Assembly: GCF_000373645.1 (NCBI RefSeq)
Contig: NZ_KB892057.1
Coordinates: forward strand, 240,381 to 304,380
Direction of reading: 5' to 3'
Length of the DNA stretch: 64,000 nt
Origin: Streptomyces sp. ATexAB-D23
Lineage (GTDB): Bacteria > Actinomycetota > Actinomycetes > Streptomycetales > Streptomycetaceae
The notes beneath the pieces were generated by a model. The model was not told the origin of the DNA. It ran no database searches and worked only from the letters and a program-made list of their open reading frames with translations. Made by a program: the position numbers and the translations under genes. How positions within the stretch are numbered: position 1 is the first letter of the stretch; each line of letters begins with the position of its first letter. Positions 1 to 7,878 of this stretch are shown one piece after another.

Positions 1-1
1 T

Positions 2-73
2 CAGGCAGTTCCCGCGCAGACGAAGGGTAAGCCCAAGGCCCGCAGGGACTTCAAGTGGGCGTACACGCGGTAA
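2..73 (+). CDS. C-terminal end of an unidentified protein (partial)
   Basis: An open frame enters from the left edge and stops with TAA at 71-73. The visible end is about 23 residues, strongly basic, and finishes FKWAYTR. A rho-independent terminator follows 12 bases later, which supports this being a real gene end. The visible part is too short to assign a family. It could be the tail of an enzyme or a short peptide gene. Whether it belongs with the operon that starts at 214 cannot be decided from this window. Confidence 0.45.
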   Translation, partial: QAVPAQTKGKPKARRDFKWAYTR

Positions 74-84
74 TGCGGTGATGA

Positions 85-124
85 TGTGCCGGCTTTGGGT
101 TTGTGCCTTGGGCCGGCACATTTT
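85..124 (+). terminator. Rho-independent terminator before the MBL operon
   Basis: A perfect 9-bp inverted repeat (TGTGCCGGC at 85-93, GCCGGCACA at 112-120) with an 18-nt loop is followed directly by TTTTA. It lies just after the stop codon at 73. It should separate the upstream gene from the operon that starts at 214, so that operon probably has its own promoter between 125 and 213. Confidence 0.75.
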
Positions 125-125
125 A

Positions 126-145
126 ATCAAGAAATTTCCCTTGAT
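126..145. promoter_or_regulatory. Small dyad upstream of the MBL operon, possible operator
   Basis: ATCAAG (126-131) and CTTGAT (140-145) form a 6-bp inverted repeat around an AAATTT core. The patch is AT-rich compared with its surroundings and lies about 70 bases before the first gene of the operon. This is position and symmetry only; no regulator is encoded next to it. Confidence 0.25.
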
Positions 146-213
146 CCGACGTCGTGATGCTTGCTGCTGGAGATTTGTGGGCGTCGATTCAGATAGTGTG
201 CGGGAGGCCGGCC

Positions 214-1692
214 ATGCAGCTTGGATTTCTTGGGCATAACGGGTTCGCGGTAGGCGACCAGGATTCCCCTGTCCTCATCGATGCGATATTGCTTCCGAGG
301 TACGGGGAGGAATACACGTCCAGTCCGGTGGAAATATACCCGCCCCGGAAGATCATGCACGACGCGATGCCCACGCCTTCGGCGGTCGTCATCAGCCACG
401 AGCACTCGGATCATTACCATCTGCCCTCGCTGAACAAGTTGGACCGCTCCGTACCCATTGTTGTGGGGCCGTTGATGATCAACCGGGTGGTCGAGGGGAT
501 CGAGGCGCTGGGATTCGCCGTCCACCGGCTCCCCTTCGGTGAGACCCGGCAGTACGGGTCCGTGCTGATCACTCTCTTCCCGCCGGGGCCGGATACCGTC
601 CTCTGGGAGAGCCGCGTGAGTCAGGTGTATGTCAGGGACGCGGAGGATCCGGAAATCGGGGGACTGTACCTCGGGATCGACGCACTCATTTCCGAGGAAT
701 TCTCGGAGCAGGTCGAGGAGGGATCGCTCCCCGGGCCCATTGCTGTGGCAGTGAGCAACAACGCGCAGATCACGCCCCCGGGAGTGTTCGGGTCACTGGA
801 TGTTCTCGGGTCCCCGGAAATCGCGGAGCACAATGGTCGACGAGGTGCGTTCGCCGGCCTCGACATTCTTCAGGGAATCATATCCGACACGGCCGAACAG
901 ACCCCCATATTCCGGGGCTGTCACTTCCTCGTCTGTGGTGGCGGCTTCCTCAAGGACTATGAGCAGATGGGGCCCTTTCCTTTCTCGGAGCAGAAGGATC
1001 TGGCGGAGCACGCGGCCCGGCTCACTCGCTGGGTGGAGGTTCTCGGACCCGAGCCGGGAGACATCCTTGACGTCACTCCCGACGGATTCCAGAACATCGG
1101 GGAGCTGGCCTGGCTGACGACCGACCGTGTGCGCTTCGAGGAACTGCGGGCCCGGCGGGACCGCTTCCTGCGGTCCGGCGGATCCATCCCCCTGCGCGAG
1201 ATCATCACCTCGGCCGGCGCGGACCAGGAGGAGGCGGCGCTCCGTGACATCGAGAAGGAGCTGACCTATCTCGCACGGGTGATTCTCCTTTCCCCGCTCG
1301 GGCGAGGTCTGATCCAGTCCGCGCGCTCGGGACCGCACGGGGTGCGGCCGTTGATCCTCAAGCTCATCCGCCCCCACTCCGGTGACGTATCGCTGGTGTT
1401 CGACATCACCGAGGGAGCCTTCGTCTCCACCGAGGACATCTCGCTGGCAGAGGCTCTGGACGCCTACCCCTACGGCATCGTCGTCCACGCCGCCGACCTG
1501 GCCGCGGTCCTCAGCGGCAGCCTGCAGATCTGGGACATCGTCGGAATCGCCATGCACTCCTGGTACGCGAACGACACCTACGAGTCACCGGTCGCCCTGC
1601 TGTTCGACGCGCTTGGCGAACAGACCCGTCCGGACATCAGCTGTCAGGTATACGACCTGCAGCTTGAGACGATCAAGAGGGGAGCCGAATAG
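214..1692 (+). CDS. Metallo-beta-lactamase-fold hydrolase (UlaG-like), paralogue 1
   Basis: A 492-residue protein. The N-terminal half is a metallo-beta-lactamase fold of the lactonase/UlaG type with an intact HxHxDH metal motif (H62, H64, D66, H67). It also has WESRV and NNAQ blocks shared with the next gene. The C-terminal half, about 360-492, contains PLGRGLI and DLAAVLSGSLQIWD; this second domain also occurs in the neighbour, and I cannot name it. The ATG at 214 is chosen because GGGAGG (202-207) lies 6 bases before it; an upstream GTG at 154 has no ribosome-binding site. The gene opens a six-gene operon and ends 2 bases before the next start. It is probably cytoplasmic, as no signal peptide is seen. 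Its early codons are less GC-rich than the core genes. The substrate is unknown; a cyclic or ester bond is an inference from the fold. Confidence 0.8.
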   Translation: MQLGFLGHNGFAVGDQDSPVLIDAILLPRYGEEYTSSPVEIYPPRKIMHDAMPTPSAVVISHEHSDHYHLPSLNKLDRSVPIVVGPLMINRVVEGIEALGFAVHRLPFGETRQYGSVLITLFPPGPDTVLWESRVSQVYVRDAEDPEIGGLYLGIDALISEEFSEQVEEGSLPGPIAVAVSNNAQITPPGVFGSLDVLGSPEIAEHNGRRGAFAGLDILQGIISDTAEQTPIFRGCHFLVCGGGFLKDYEQMGPFPFSEQKDLAEHAARLTRWVEVLGPEPGDILDVTPDGFQNIGELAWLTTDRVRFEELRARRDRFLRSGGSIPLREIITSAGADQEEAALRDIEKELTYLARVILLSPLGRGLIQSARSGPHGVRPLILKLIRPHSGDVSLVFDITEGAFVSTEDISLAEALDAYPYGIVVHAADLAAVLSGSLQIWDIVGIAMHSWYANDTYESPVALLFDALGEQTRPDISCQVYDLQLETIKRGAE

Positions 1693-1694
1693 AA

Positions 1695-3107
1695 ATGCCG
1701 GACGCCATCGCTTTTCTCGGTCAGCAGTCCTGGATGGTGGAGATGGGCGGAGCCCGGATCCTCGTCGACCCGATGCTCGACACCAGCTTCGGCCACAGCG
1801 ACCAGTTGCGCTTCGAGATATACCCCTCCCGCAGGGTCGACCTGGACCAAATGCCCCCGGTGGACGCCGTGGTGGTGACCAACGAACATCTCGACCACTT
1901 CCACCTGCCCTCGCTGCGCCGCCTTCCCGCAGACGTACCGGTCGTCACGCACCGGCTGATGCCCAAGGTCTGTACTGACGCACTGGAGGCAATCGGGAGG
2001 AAGGTGCAGCTCCTCGGCCACGACGAGCCGCTGCGGATCGGTGGTGCCGAACTGCGGCTGCTGCTCGGTGACCCGGACGTGCCGGTCTGGGAGAGCCGGG
2101 TGGCCAGCCTCTACGTCAAGCCCGCCGGCGCCGAGGGCGGTGGCGTCTTCATCCAGTCGGACACCAGCCTGAGCCAGGACACGGCCGCCGGCTGCACTCC
2201 CGAGGTGTTCATCGCCACCCACAACGCGCAGGTGCCGCCCGCCGGCGAACTCGGCGCCTTCGACAACATGCTGCCGGTGCCCGAGCCGCAGGCGCCGGAA
2301 CTCACCGGACTCGATCTGCTGTTCACCCTCCTCAACGGCACCACGGAACAGTTCCCGTCCGTCCGCCTGATCGCCCTGAGCGGCGGCGGCTACGTCCAGG
2401 CACCCCGCAAGCACGGATCGTTCCTGTGGAACGACTTCGCGGAGCTGGAGGACATCGCCAACGCGCTCTCGATCGACAAGAAGCTCGTCGGACTGGCGCC
2501 CGGCGAACTGGCCGAATATGGGCAGAGCCCTGTGCTCAAGACCGGCCTGCCATGGGTCACCAGGACCGAACCCGCGCTCACCGTCGAGCCGTCGGACCGG
2601 CAGGCACGCGGCGAATTCGATCCCGGCGCCCCCCTGCCCCCCATCTTCGAGCGCACCGCCGACGAGGCGGACATGCGGCTCATCCACGACGAACTCGCCG
2701 CGCTGGCCCCACTGATCATGCTCGCGCCTCTTGGCCGCGGGCTGATCAACAGCAATGCCTACCTCGGCGGTGAGACCGGCCCCCTGCGGTTCGCGGTCCA
2801 TCTGCGCGGCACGCCCCAGGGCGACGTGGTGCACGCGCTGGACTTCAACAGCGCCCGGTTCGAGCCCTGCCCCGGCGGGCTGCGCGACGCCCTCTTCACC
2901 ATCCCCAGCGGTATCGACGTCAACGCCGGCGACCTGGCCGCCGTCCTGCGCGGAGAGATCCACATCTGGGAGCTCGCCGTGAGCCGGATGCGCCAGTGGT
3001 ACCTCGGAGACCGGATGGACAGCCCGGTCGGTTTCCTCTACGGGGCACTGAGCGAACAGGTGCGCCCGGACCTCGCCGCCCGCATGTACAGGTCTCTGGG
3101 AGCCTGA
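1695..3107 (+). CDS. Metallo-beta-lactamase-fold protein, paralogue 2 with altered metal motif
   Basis: A 470-residue paralogue of the preceding protein. It shares the N-terminal MBL fold, the WESRV and HNAQVPPAG blocks and the C-terminal domain (PLGRGLI, DLAAVLRGEIHIWE). The metal motif reads NEHLDH: the first histidine of HxHxDH is replaced by Asn63, while H65, D67 and H68 remain. It may therefore bind metal differently, or be a non-catalytic or substrate-binding partner of paralogue 1. The ATG follows the previous TAG by 2 bases, with GAGGGGAG about 10 bases upstream, so translation is likely coupled. A single-gene duplication followed by divergence is the simplest origin. Confidence 0.8.
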   Translation: MPDAIAFLGQQSWMVEMGGARILVDPMLDTSFGHSDQLRFEIYPSRRVDLDQMPPVDAVVVTNEHLDHFHLPSLRRLPADVPVVTHRLMPKVCTDALEAIGRKVQLLGHDEPLRIGGAELRLLLGDPDVPVWESRVASLYVKPAGAEGGGVFIQSDTSLSQDTAAGCTPEVFIATHNAQVPPAGELGAFDNMLPVPEPQAPELTGLDLLFTLLNGTTEQFPSVRLIALSGGGYVQAPRKHGSFLWNDFAELEDIANALSIDKKLVGLAPGELAEYGQSPVLKTGLPWVTRTEPALTVEPSDRQARGEFDPGAPLPPIFERTADEADMRLIHDELAALAPLIMLAPLGRGLINSNAYLGGETGPLRFAVHLRGTPQGDVVHALDFNSARFEPCPGGLRDALFTIPSGIDVNAGDLAAVLRGEIHIWELAVSRMRQWYLGDRMDSPVGFLYGALSEQVRPDLAARMYRSLGA

Positions 3108-3110
3108 CCG

Positions 3111-3728
3111 GTGGCCGTCGTCCTCGTAGGGCCGCCCGGGGCGGGAAAGACGACCGCGGCTGCGGCCGTCGGCCGCGCCCTGGGACGTGCCGTGATGCAC
3201 TGTGACGAGGTCCGCGCCGAGACCTACCGGTCCTACGGCTACACCAGGTCCCGGGCGGACCGGATGTTCCAGGAGGGCGGCGCCGGTGGGCTGCACCGCT
3301 ACGAGGCACGGTTCGAGGCACGAGCCCTGGCCCGGGACGTCACGCGCCACGCCGGCTCGGTGCTCGACACCGGTGGCGGCGTACTCCACCAGTACACCGA
3401 GGCGGACACCCTGCGCGTTCACCGGGCCCTCGGGACAGCGGAGTTCACCGTGCTTGTGCTGCCCTTCCCCGGGGATCCACAACGGTGCGCCGACTGTCTG
3501 ACCGATCGCGTCCGGGCCCGTGGCGCGGACGACCCCTTCACGGACGAGTGGCTGGAGAGCGGAGGCACGGACCTCATCAGCACACTGGTCCGCGCCGCGC
3601 ATGCCCTTCTGCCTCAGGCCGATCTCGTCCTGGACACCGCACACCCGGTGCCGGCCAGGACCAACACCGGCCCCGCTCCCGGCCTCTCCCTGGCCGACCG
3701 GATCACCATGGCAGTCGGAGGCAGCTGA
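3111..3728 (+). CDS. P-loop kinase-like protein (shikimate-kinase-like)
   Basis: A 205-residue P-loop protein. GPPGAGKTT at residues 7-15 is a Walker A motif; CDE at 31-33 and DTGGG near 85 sit where shikimate kinases carry their substrate Asp and GGG loop. The length fits a small-molecule kinase. Set between a lactonase-like pair and a sulfotransferase, it probably phosphorylates a pathway intermediate, although an ATPase role is possible. It has a GTG start 3 bases after the previous stop and little ribosome-binding site of its own, so coupled translation is likely. The stop shares one base with the next ATG (TGATG). Shikimate itself is an unlikely substrate, because aro genes are not nearby. 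Confidence 0.7.
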   Translation: MAVVLVGPPGAGKTTAAAAVGRALGRAVMHCDEVRAETYRSYGYTRSRADRMFQEGGAGGLHRYEARFEARALARDVTRHAGSVLDTGGGVLHQYTEADTLRVHRALGTAEFTVLVLPFPGDPQRCADCLTDRVRARGADDPFTDEWLESGGTDLISTLVRAAHALLPQADLVLDTAHPVPARTNTGPAPGLSLADRITMAVGGS

Positions 3729-4558
3729 TGCACGCGTCACCCCGGTCTTCTGACCATGACTACGTCGTCCTCGCGACACCGAGATCAGGAAGCACATATC
3801 TGTGTGACGCGCTCGCGAGGGCGGGGGCCGGCGACCCGCAGGAGTGGTTCTCCAGGGCGCTGATCCACCACCACGCGGGTGAGTGGGGCCTGCGCGGCCC
3901 CTCCTCCAGCGTGCGGCGCCCCGACGTGTCCGACCCCGCGGCGTACCTCGAAGGCGTGGCGCTCGGCGCGCGGGTCGACGGCATCCTGTCGGCCAAGGTG
4001 CACTGGCACCAGCACGAATGGGTCGAGGAACACTTCGGCCGTTCACCGCTGGACATGTTCGGCGAGTCCGGCCGGCCGGCCGCGGTACTGATCCACCGGA
4101 CCGATCTGGTGGGCCAGGCGGTGTCGAGCCTCATCGCCGAGACCACCCACGTCTTCTTCCAGCGGAAGGGCGAGGAGCCGGAGGTCTCCTACGAGTACGA
4201 GGGGGAGAGCCGTTCCGACACGGTGGAGTACGACTTCTTCGAGCTGCTGCGCCGCGTGATCCGTTTCGCGGAGGACGAGGAGAACTGGTCGCGTTTCGTG
4301 GCGGACCGAGGGCTGAGATCGGTCGTCGTCGCCTACGAGGCTCTCGTGGACGACCTGGCCGGCACGGTCAACGAGGTGCTCGCCCACCTCGGTGTACCCG
4401 CGCGGGGGGAACCGACGTCCGGCCTGGCCAAGCAGGCCACCGCACTGAACCAGGAGTTCTGCGAGAGGTTCCGCGCCGACCTGCGCGGCCACGGCGTCGT
4501 CGGTTCACTCTCCGCGGCCATGGCACACCGGCTCGGACTGGAAGGAGCCACCGCGTGA
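3728..4558 (+). CDS. Sulfotransferase, Stf0-like
   Basis: A 276-residue protein that begins with the PAPS-binding strand-loop (ATPRSGST, residues 16-23) near the N-terminus, followed by LCDALARAG, as in Stf0-family trehalose/lipid sulfotransferases. The acidic middle (EVSYEYEGES region) and a C-terminal helix fit the family length of about 250-290. It should transfer sulfate from PAPS to a hydroxyl or amine of the operon's product. No PAPS-synthesis genes are present in the window, so the donor would come from elsewhere. The start overlaps the previous stop and the TGA overlaps the next GTG. Confidence 0.75.
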   Translation: MHASPRSSDHDYVVLATPRSGSTYLCDALARAGAGDPQEWFSRALIHHHAGEWGLRGPSSSVRRPDVSDPAAYLEGVALGARVDGILSAKVHWHQHEWVEEHFGRSPLDMFGESGRPAAVLIHRTDLVGQAVSSLIAETTHVFFQRKGEEPEVSYEYEGESRSDTVEYDFFELLRRVIRFAEDEENWSRFVADRGLRSVVVAYEALVDDLAGTVNEVLAHLGVPARGEPTSGLAKQATALNQEFCERFRADLRGHGVVGSLSAAMAHRLGLEGATA

Positions 4559-5535
4559 TCCGGCGTTCCGTCGGCGCCGGGCCGCTGCTGCCGGAGATCG
4601 GGCTCGGCACCTGGAACTGGGGAAGGGAAGTCCGGCTGCGGGAAGCCAGGGGGTGTCTGCACGCCTACCTCGACGCCGGCGGATTCCTCCTGGACACCGC
4701 CCCCTCGTACAACGGCGGCACGGCCGAGGAGTTCCTAGGATCTCTCGTACGGGGCGGACTGCGGGACCGCGTGGTCATCGCCACGAAGGCCGGCGTGGAC
4801 CCGCGGACCAAAGAACTGAACCTGTCCCGGACCGCGATGCTGGACGCCCTCGACGGTTCGCTGCGCAGACTGGGCACCGATCATGTGGACGTGTGGCAGG
4901 TCCACGCCTGGTCCGACGATGCCGACCTCGCCGAGATCCTTGGCGCGCTGGACACCGCGGTGACCTCCGGCCGCGCACGGCACGTCGGCCTGTGCAACCA
5001 TCCCGGCCCGCTGATCAGGCAGGCGGCGGCCCTGCAGCAAGAGGTATCCGGCGCCCCTCTCGTCTCCGTCCAGGCCGAGTACTCGCTGCTGCGCAGGGAG
5101 ATCGAACACGACGTACTCCCCTCCGTCGCGGCGGCCGGGACGGGACTGCTGGCATGGTCACCCCTGGCCGGGGGCGCCCTGACGGGCAAGTACGACGGGG
5201 CCGTCTCCGCCGGCACCCGCGCGAGCGACCCCTACTACGAGGGATTCACCGAGCGCTATCTGCAACCACCGGAGGACCGGCGCGTGGTCGAAGCCGTCGG
5301 GATCGTCGCCAGGGCCATGGACGTTCCGCCCGGCGCGGTCGCCCTGGCCTGGCTGCGGGACCGGCCGGGGGTGGTCTCCGCCCTGGTGGGCGCCCGTGAC
5401 GTCGACCAGCTGACCGCTTCGCTGACGGCCTGCGCCGTACATCTGCCCGACGAGGTGACCCACCTGCTGGACGCGGTCTCCGCCCCTGTTCCCGAAGCGG
5501 CGGACGCGTCCCGAAAGGAATCGCTCATCATGTGA
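4555..5535 (+). CDS. Aldo/keto reductase
   Basis: A 326-residue AKR with the full catalytic tetrad: D47 and Y52 in DTAPSYN, K78 in VIATKAG, H117 in VWQVHAW. The C-terminal half keeps the TIM-barrel pattern and an NADPH-pocket segment (SALVGARDVDQL). It would reduce a carbonyl, or oxidise an alcohol, in the small molecule made by the operon. The GTG start overlaps the sulfotransferase stop by 4 bases (GTGA). The family is secure; substrate and direction are not. Confidence 0.85.
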   Translation: MIRRSVGAGPLLPEIGLGTWNWGREVRLREARGCLHAYLDAGGFLLDTAPSYNGGTAEEFLGSLVRGGLRDRVVIATKAGVDPRTKELNLSRTAMLDALDGSLRRLGTDHVDVWQVHAWSDDADLAEILGALDTAVTSGRARHVGLCNHPGPLIRQAAALQQEVSGAPLVSVQAEYSLLRREIEHDVLPSVAAAGTGLLAWSPLAGGALTGKYDGAVSAGTRASDPYYEGFTERYLQPPEDRRVVEAVGIVARAMDVPPGAVALAWLRDRPGVVSALVGARDVDQLTASLTACAVHLPDEVTHLLDAVSAPVPEAADASRKESLIM

Positions 5536-5593
5536 GCCGTACAGCGCGTCTTCCACAGCCACGAAATCGCCCGGTGATCAGTAAGAGGTGACG

Positions 5594-6847
5594 GTGTTCT
5601 CCGTACTGCGGACTCCCAAGGTCGGACGCGTGTGGTCCGGCCAGCTCGTCAGCATGATCGGCGACGGGGTCTACACCGTCACCGTCTCCCTGTACCTGCT
5701 GCCCCGGGCCGACGCCGCGCAGGCGCTGGGCAGTCTGCTGGCCGCGACCGCGCTCGGCAGCATCGCCACGCTCATAGTCGGCGGAGCCGTGGCCGACCGG
5801 GTCCGCAGGTCCCTGGTGATCTGTGTCGCCGACCTGCTGCGGATCCTCGGGGTCGTCGCCCTGCTGCTCGCGGGCCCGGACGCGCACATCGGGATGCTGG
5901 TCGCCCTCGGGGTGGTGTTCGGCTGCGGCGCCGGTATCCACCGCCCCGCGTACACGGCGCTCATCGCCCAGCTCGCCGGACGGGAGAAGCGCCGGGAGGC
6001 CTCGGCCCTGCGCTCCGCCACCAGCCGATTCACCGGGATCGTCGGTCCCGTCGTCGGCGGGGCCGTCGCGGCCGCCTCGTCACCTCGCTGGGGCCTCCTG
6101 ATCAACATCCTCACCTTTGTGTTCAGCCTTGCCACGCTCGCGAGGCTGGACGAACCGCACGTCCGCGGGGACGACGACAAGAAGGAGGAGAGGGCCGGAA
6201 TACTGCGCGAGGCCCAGGACGGCCTGCGGTATGTCCGGCGCCGGAAGTGGATGCTCGGCGTCATGCTCCAGGGCACGGCGCAGGCGGCCCTGGTCATCGC
6301 CCCGATGGCGGTGATCCTGCCGCTCGTGATGGGCGGACGTGGACCCGCCGCCCTCAGCCTCGTCACGAGCGCCACCGCGTGCGGTGCGCTCGCCGCGTCC
6401 CTCACCGCCTCCCGGATCCGCGCCAGGCAGCCCGGCGCGGTCGCCATGCTCGCCCTGATGTGCGAACTGCCCCAGATCGTCGCCGTGGCGGTGGACGCGC
6501 CGACCGTGCTGGTGGTTGCCTTCAGCGCCCTTACCGGAGCGGGGGCCTCGGTGTTCGCCGTCCTGTGGGGAGCGGCGTTGCAGGAGCGGACCCCGGACGC
6601 CATGCTCGGCCGGGTCTACGCCCTGGACGCGCTGCTCACCCAGGCCCTCATGCCGCTGTGCATGGCCGCGGCCGGGCTCCTGCTGAGCGTGCTCTCCACG
6701 TCCGCCATCGCGGCCGTCGCCGCCTGCGCCCTGCCGGTGACCGTGGTCGCCGTCCTGCGCATACCCGGGGTCATGACTCTGGGCGGCGCCACCGAGGACA
6801 AGGGGACCGACGAGGCGGTGTCCGCGAAACCGGCCGACCTGGCGTGA
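5594..6847 (+). CDS. MFS transporter, probable product exporter
   Basis: About 417 residues with roughly 12 hydrophobic segments. The N-terminus (GQLVSMIGDGVYTV) and the DRVRRS loop between helices 2 and 3 match the drug/siderophore-exporter branch of the major facilitator superfamily. GTG at 5594 is preferred because AGAGG lies 5 bases upstream; GTG at 5588 in the same frame is the alternative. It is the last gene of the operon, 58 bases after the aldo/keto reductase. It probably exports the product or gives self-resistance. Confidence 0.8.
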   Translation: MFSVLRTPKVGRVWSGQLVSMIGDGVYTVTVSLYLLPRADAAQALGSLLAATALGSIATLIVGGAVADRVRRSLVICVADLLRILGVVALLLAGPDAHIGMLVALGVVFGCGAGIHRPAYTALIAQLAGREKRREASALRSATSRFTGIVGPVVGGAVAAASSPRWGLLINILTFVFSLATLARLDEPHVRGDDDKKEERAGILREAQDGLRYVRRRKWMLGVMLQGTAQAALVIAPMAVILPLVMGGRGPAALSLVTSATACGALAASLTASRIRARQPGAVAMLALMCELPQIVAVAVDAPTVLVVAFSALTGAGASVFAVLWGAALQERTPDAMLGRVYALDALLTQALMPLCMAAAGLLLSVLSTSAIAAVAACALPVTVVAVLRIPGVMTLGGATEDKGTDEAVSAKPADLA

Positions 6848-6894
6848 ACCGGCCGCCGCGCTCCGCAGGACGTGAACCGGCCGCCGCGCTCCGC
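6843..6894 (+). repeat. Tandem 24-bp direct repeat over the MFS stop codon
   Basis: A 24-base unit starting CGTGAACCGGCC occurs at 6843-6866 and again at 6871-6894, separated by AGGA, a 28-base period. The first copy contains the stop codon of the MFS gene. It looks like a recent local duplication just past the operon end. Confidence 0.75.
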
Positions 6895-6963
6895 GGGAGG
6901 TACGGGCTCAGGCCGCGAGAGGGGCCGACGGGGAACGTTCACGGCACGGCAGGAACGGTGCTT

Positions 6964-7878
6964 TCACCGCACGTCCCGCTCGCCCGGCAACGGCGGCCGC
7001 CCGCCCACCGTCCCGACGGCCTCCGCACCCGCCCGGCACCCCGCCGCCGCGGCCTCCGTGTCGCCCGCCCCCGCCAGCCGCGCCGCGAGGAAGCCGCCGG
7101 TGAACGCGTCGCCCGCCCCGGTGGAGTCCACGGCCACCCGCACCGGACCGGCCGGAACGCGCCCGGTCACCACGCCCCCGGCGGCGAGCAGCGCCCCGTC
7201 CCCGCCGAGCGTGACGACGACCCGGCGGGCGGGCATGCTCAGCTTGGCCGCCGCGTCAGCGGCCTCGGGCAGCCCGGTCAGGAGCAGCGCCTCGTCCGCG
7301 TTGGGCAGCAGGAGGTCCGCCTCCTCGGTCAGGGCCAGGAACCGGTCGACGCCGAGACCGGCGAGGAAGCCGGCCGAAGCGGGGTCGACGCTGACCGGGA
7401 TGTTCCGCCGCCGGGCCTCCCGCAGCGCGAGCAGGGCCGTCTCCCGGCTCGTCGCGGCGAACAGCAGATAGCCGGAGAGGTGGAGGTGGGCGACCCCGTC
7501 GAGCAGCGAGGGCGACCAGTCGTCGGGGGACAGCCGCAGCACCGCACCGCTGTCGGTGAGGAACGTGCGCTCGGCGGCGGAGTCGACCAGGGCCACGACG
7601 GTCGCGGTCGGCGCCTCCTCGTCCACCGCCAGCAGCCCGCGCACCCCCGCCCGGCGCAGCAGCTCCCGGTGCCAGCCGGCCGAGTCGGCGCCGACCCGGG
7701 CCAGCAGCCGTACGTCACGGCAGCCGGCACGCACCGCCCAGCACGCCACGTTGGCTCCCGCGCCGCCCGCCCGCGTCCGGATCGCGGCCACCGTGTCCGT
7801 GCCGTGGACCAGCGCCGAACCGTGCCGGGCCACCACATCGGTGACCACGTCCCCGATGACGAGCAGGGCGCCGGTCAC
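6964..7878 (-). CDS. psuK: PfkB-family sugar kinase, probable pseudouridine kinase
   Basis: A 304-residue ribokinase-fold protein with the PfkB signatures RAGGAGANVA near the N-terminus and STGAGDAFTGGF near the C-terminus, the latter with the catalytic Asp. The GTG start overlaps the stop of the upstream pseudouridine-5'-phosphate glycosidase by 4 bases (GTGA), so the two are co-translated. The pairing argues for phosphorylation of pseudouridine, whose product the partner then splits to uracil and ribose-5-phosphate. Without the neighbour, the family alone would not fix the substrate. Confidence 0.8.
   Translation of the reverse strand: MTGALLVIGDVVTDVVARHGSALVHGTDTVAAIRTRAGGAGANVACWAVRAGCRDVRLLARVGADSAGWHRELLRRAGVRGLLAVDEEAPTATVVALVDSAAERTFLTDSGAVLRLSPDDWSPSLLDGVAHLHLSGYLLFAATSRETALLALREARRRNIPVSVDPASAGFLAGLGVDRFLALTEEADLLLPNADEALLLTGLPEAADAAAKLSMPARRVVVTLGGDGALLAAGGVVTGRVPAGPVRVAVDSTGAGDAFTGGFLAARLAGAGDTEAAAAGCRAGAEAVGTVGGRPPLPGERDVR

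Noticed and set aside
154..213. Upstream GTG start for the first MBL protein
   Set aside because: No ribosome-binding site, and the fold begins at the ATG at 214, which has GGGAGG at good spacing.
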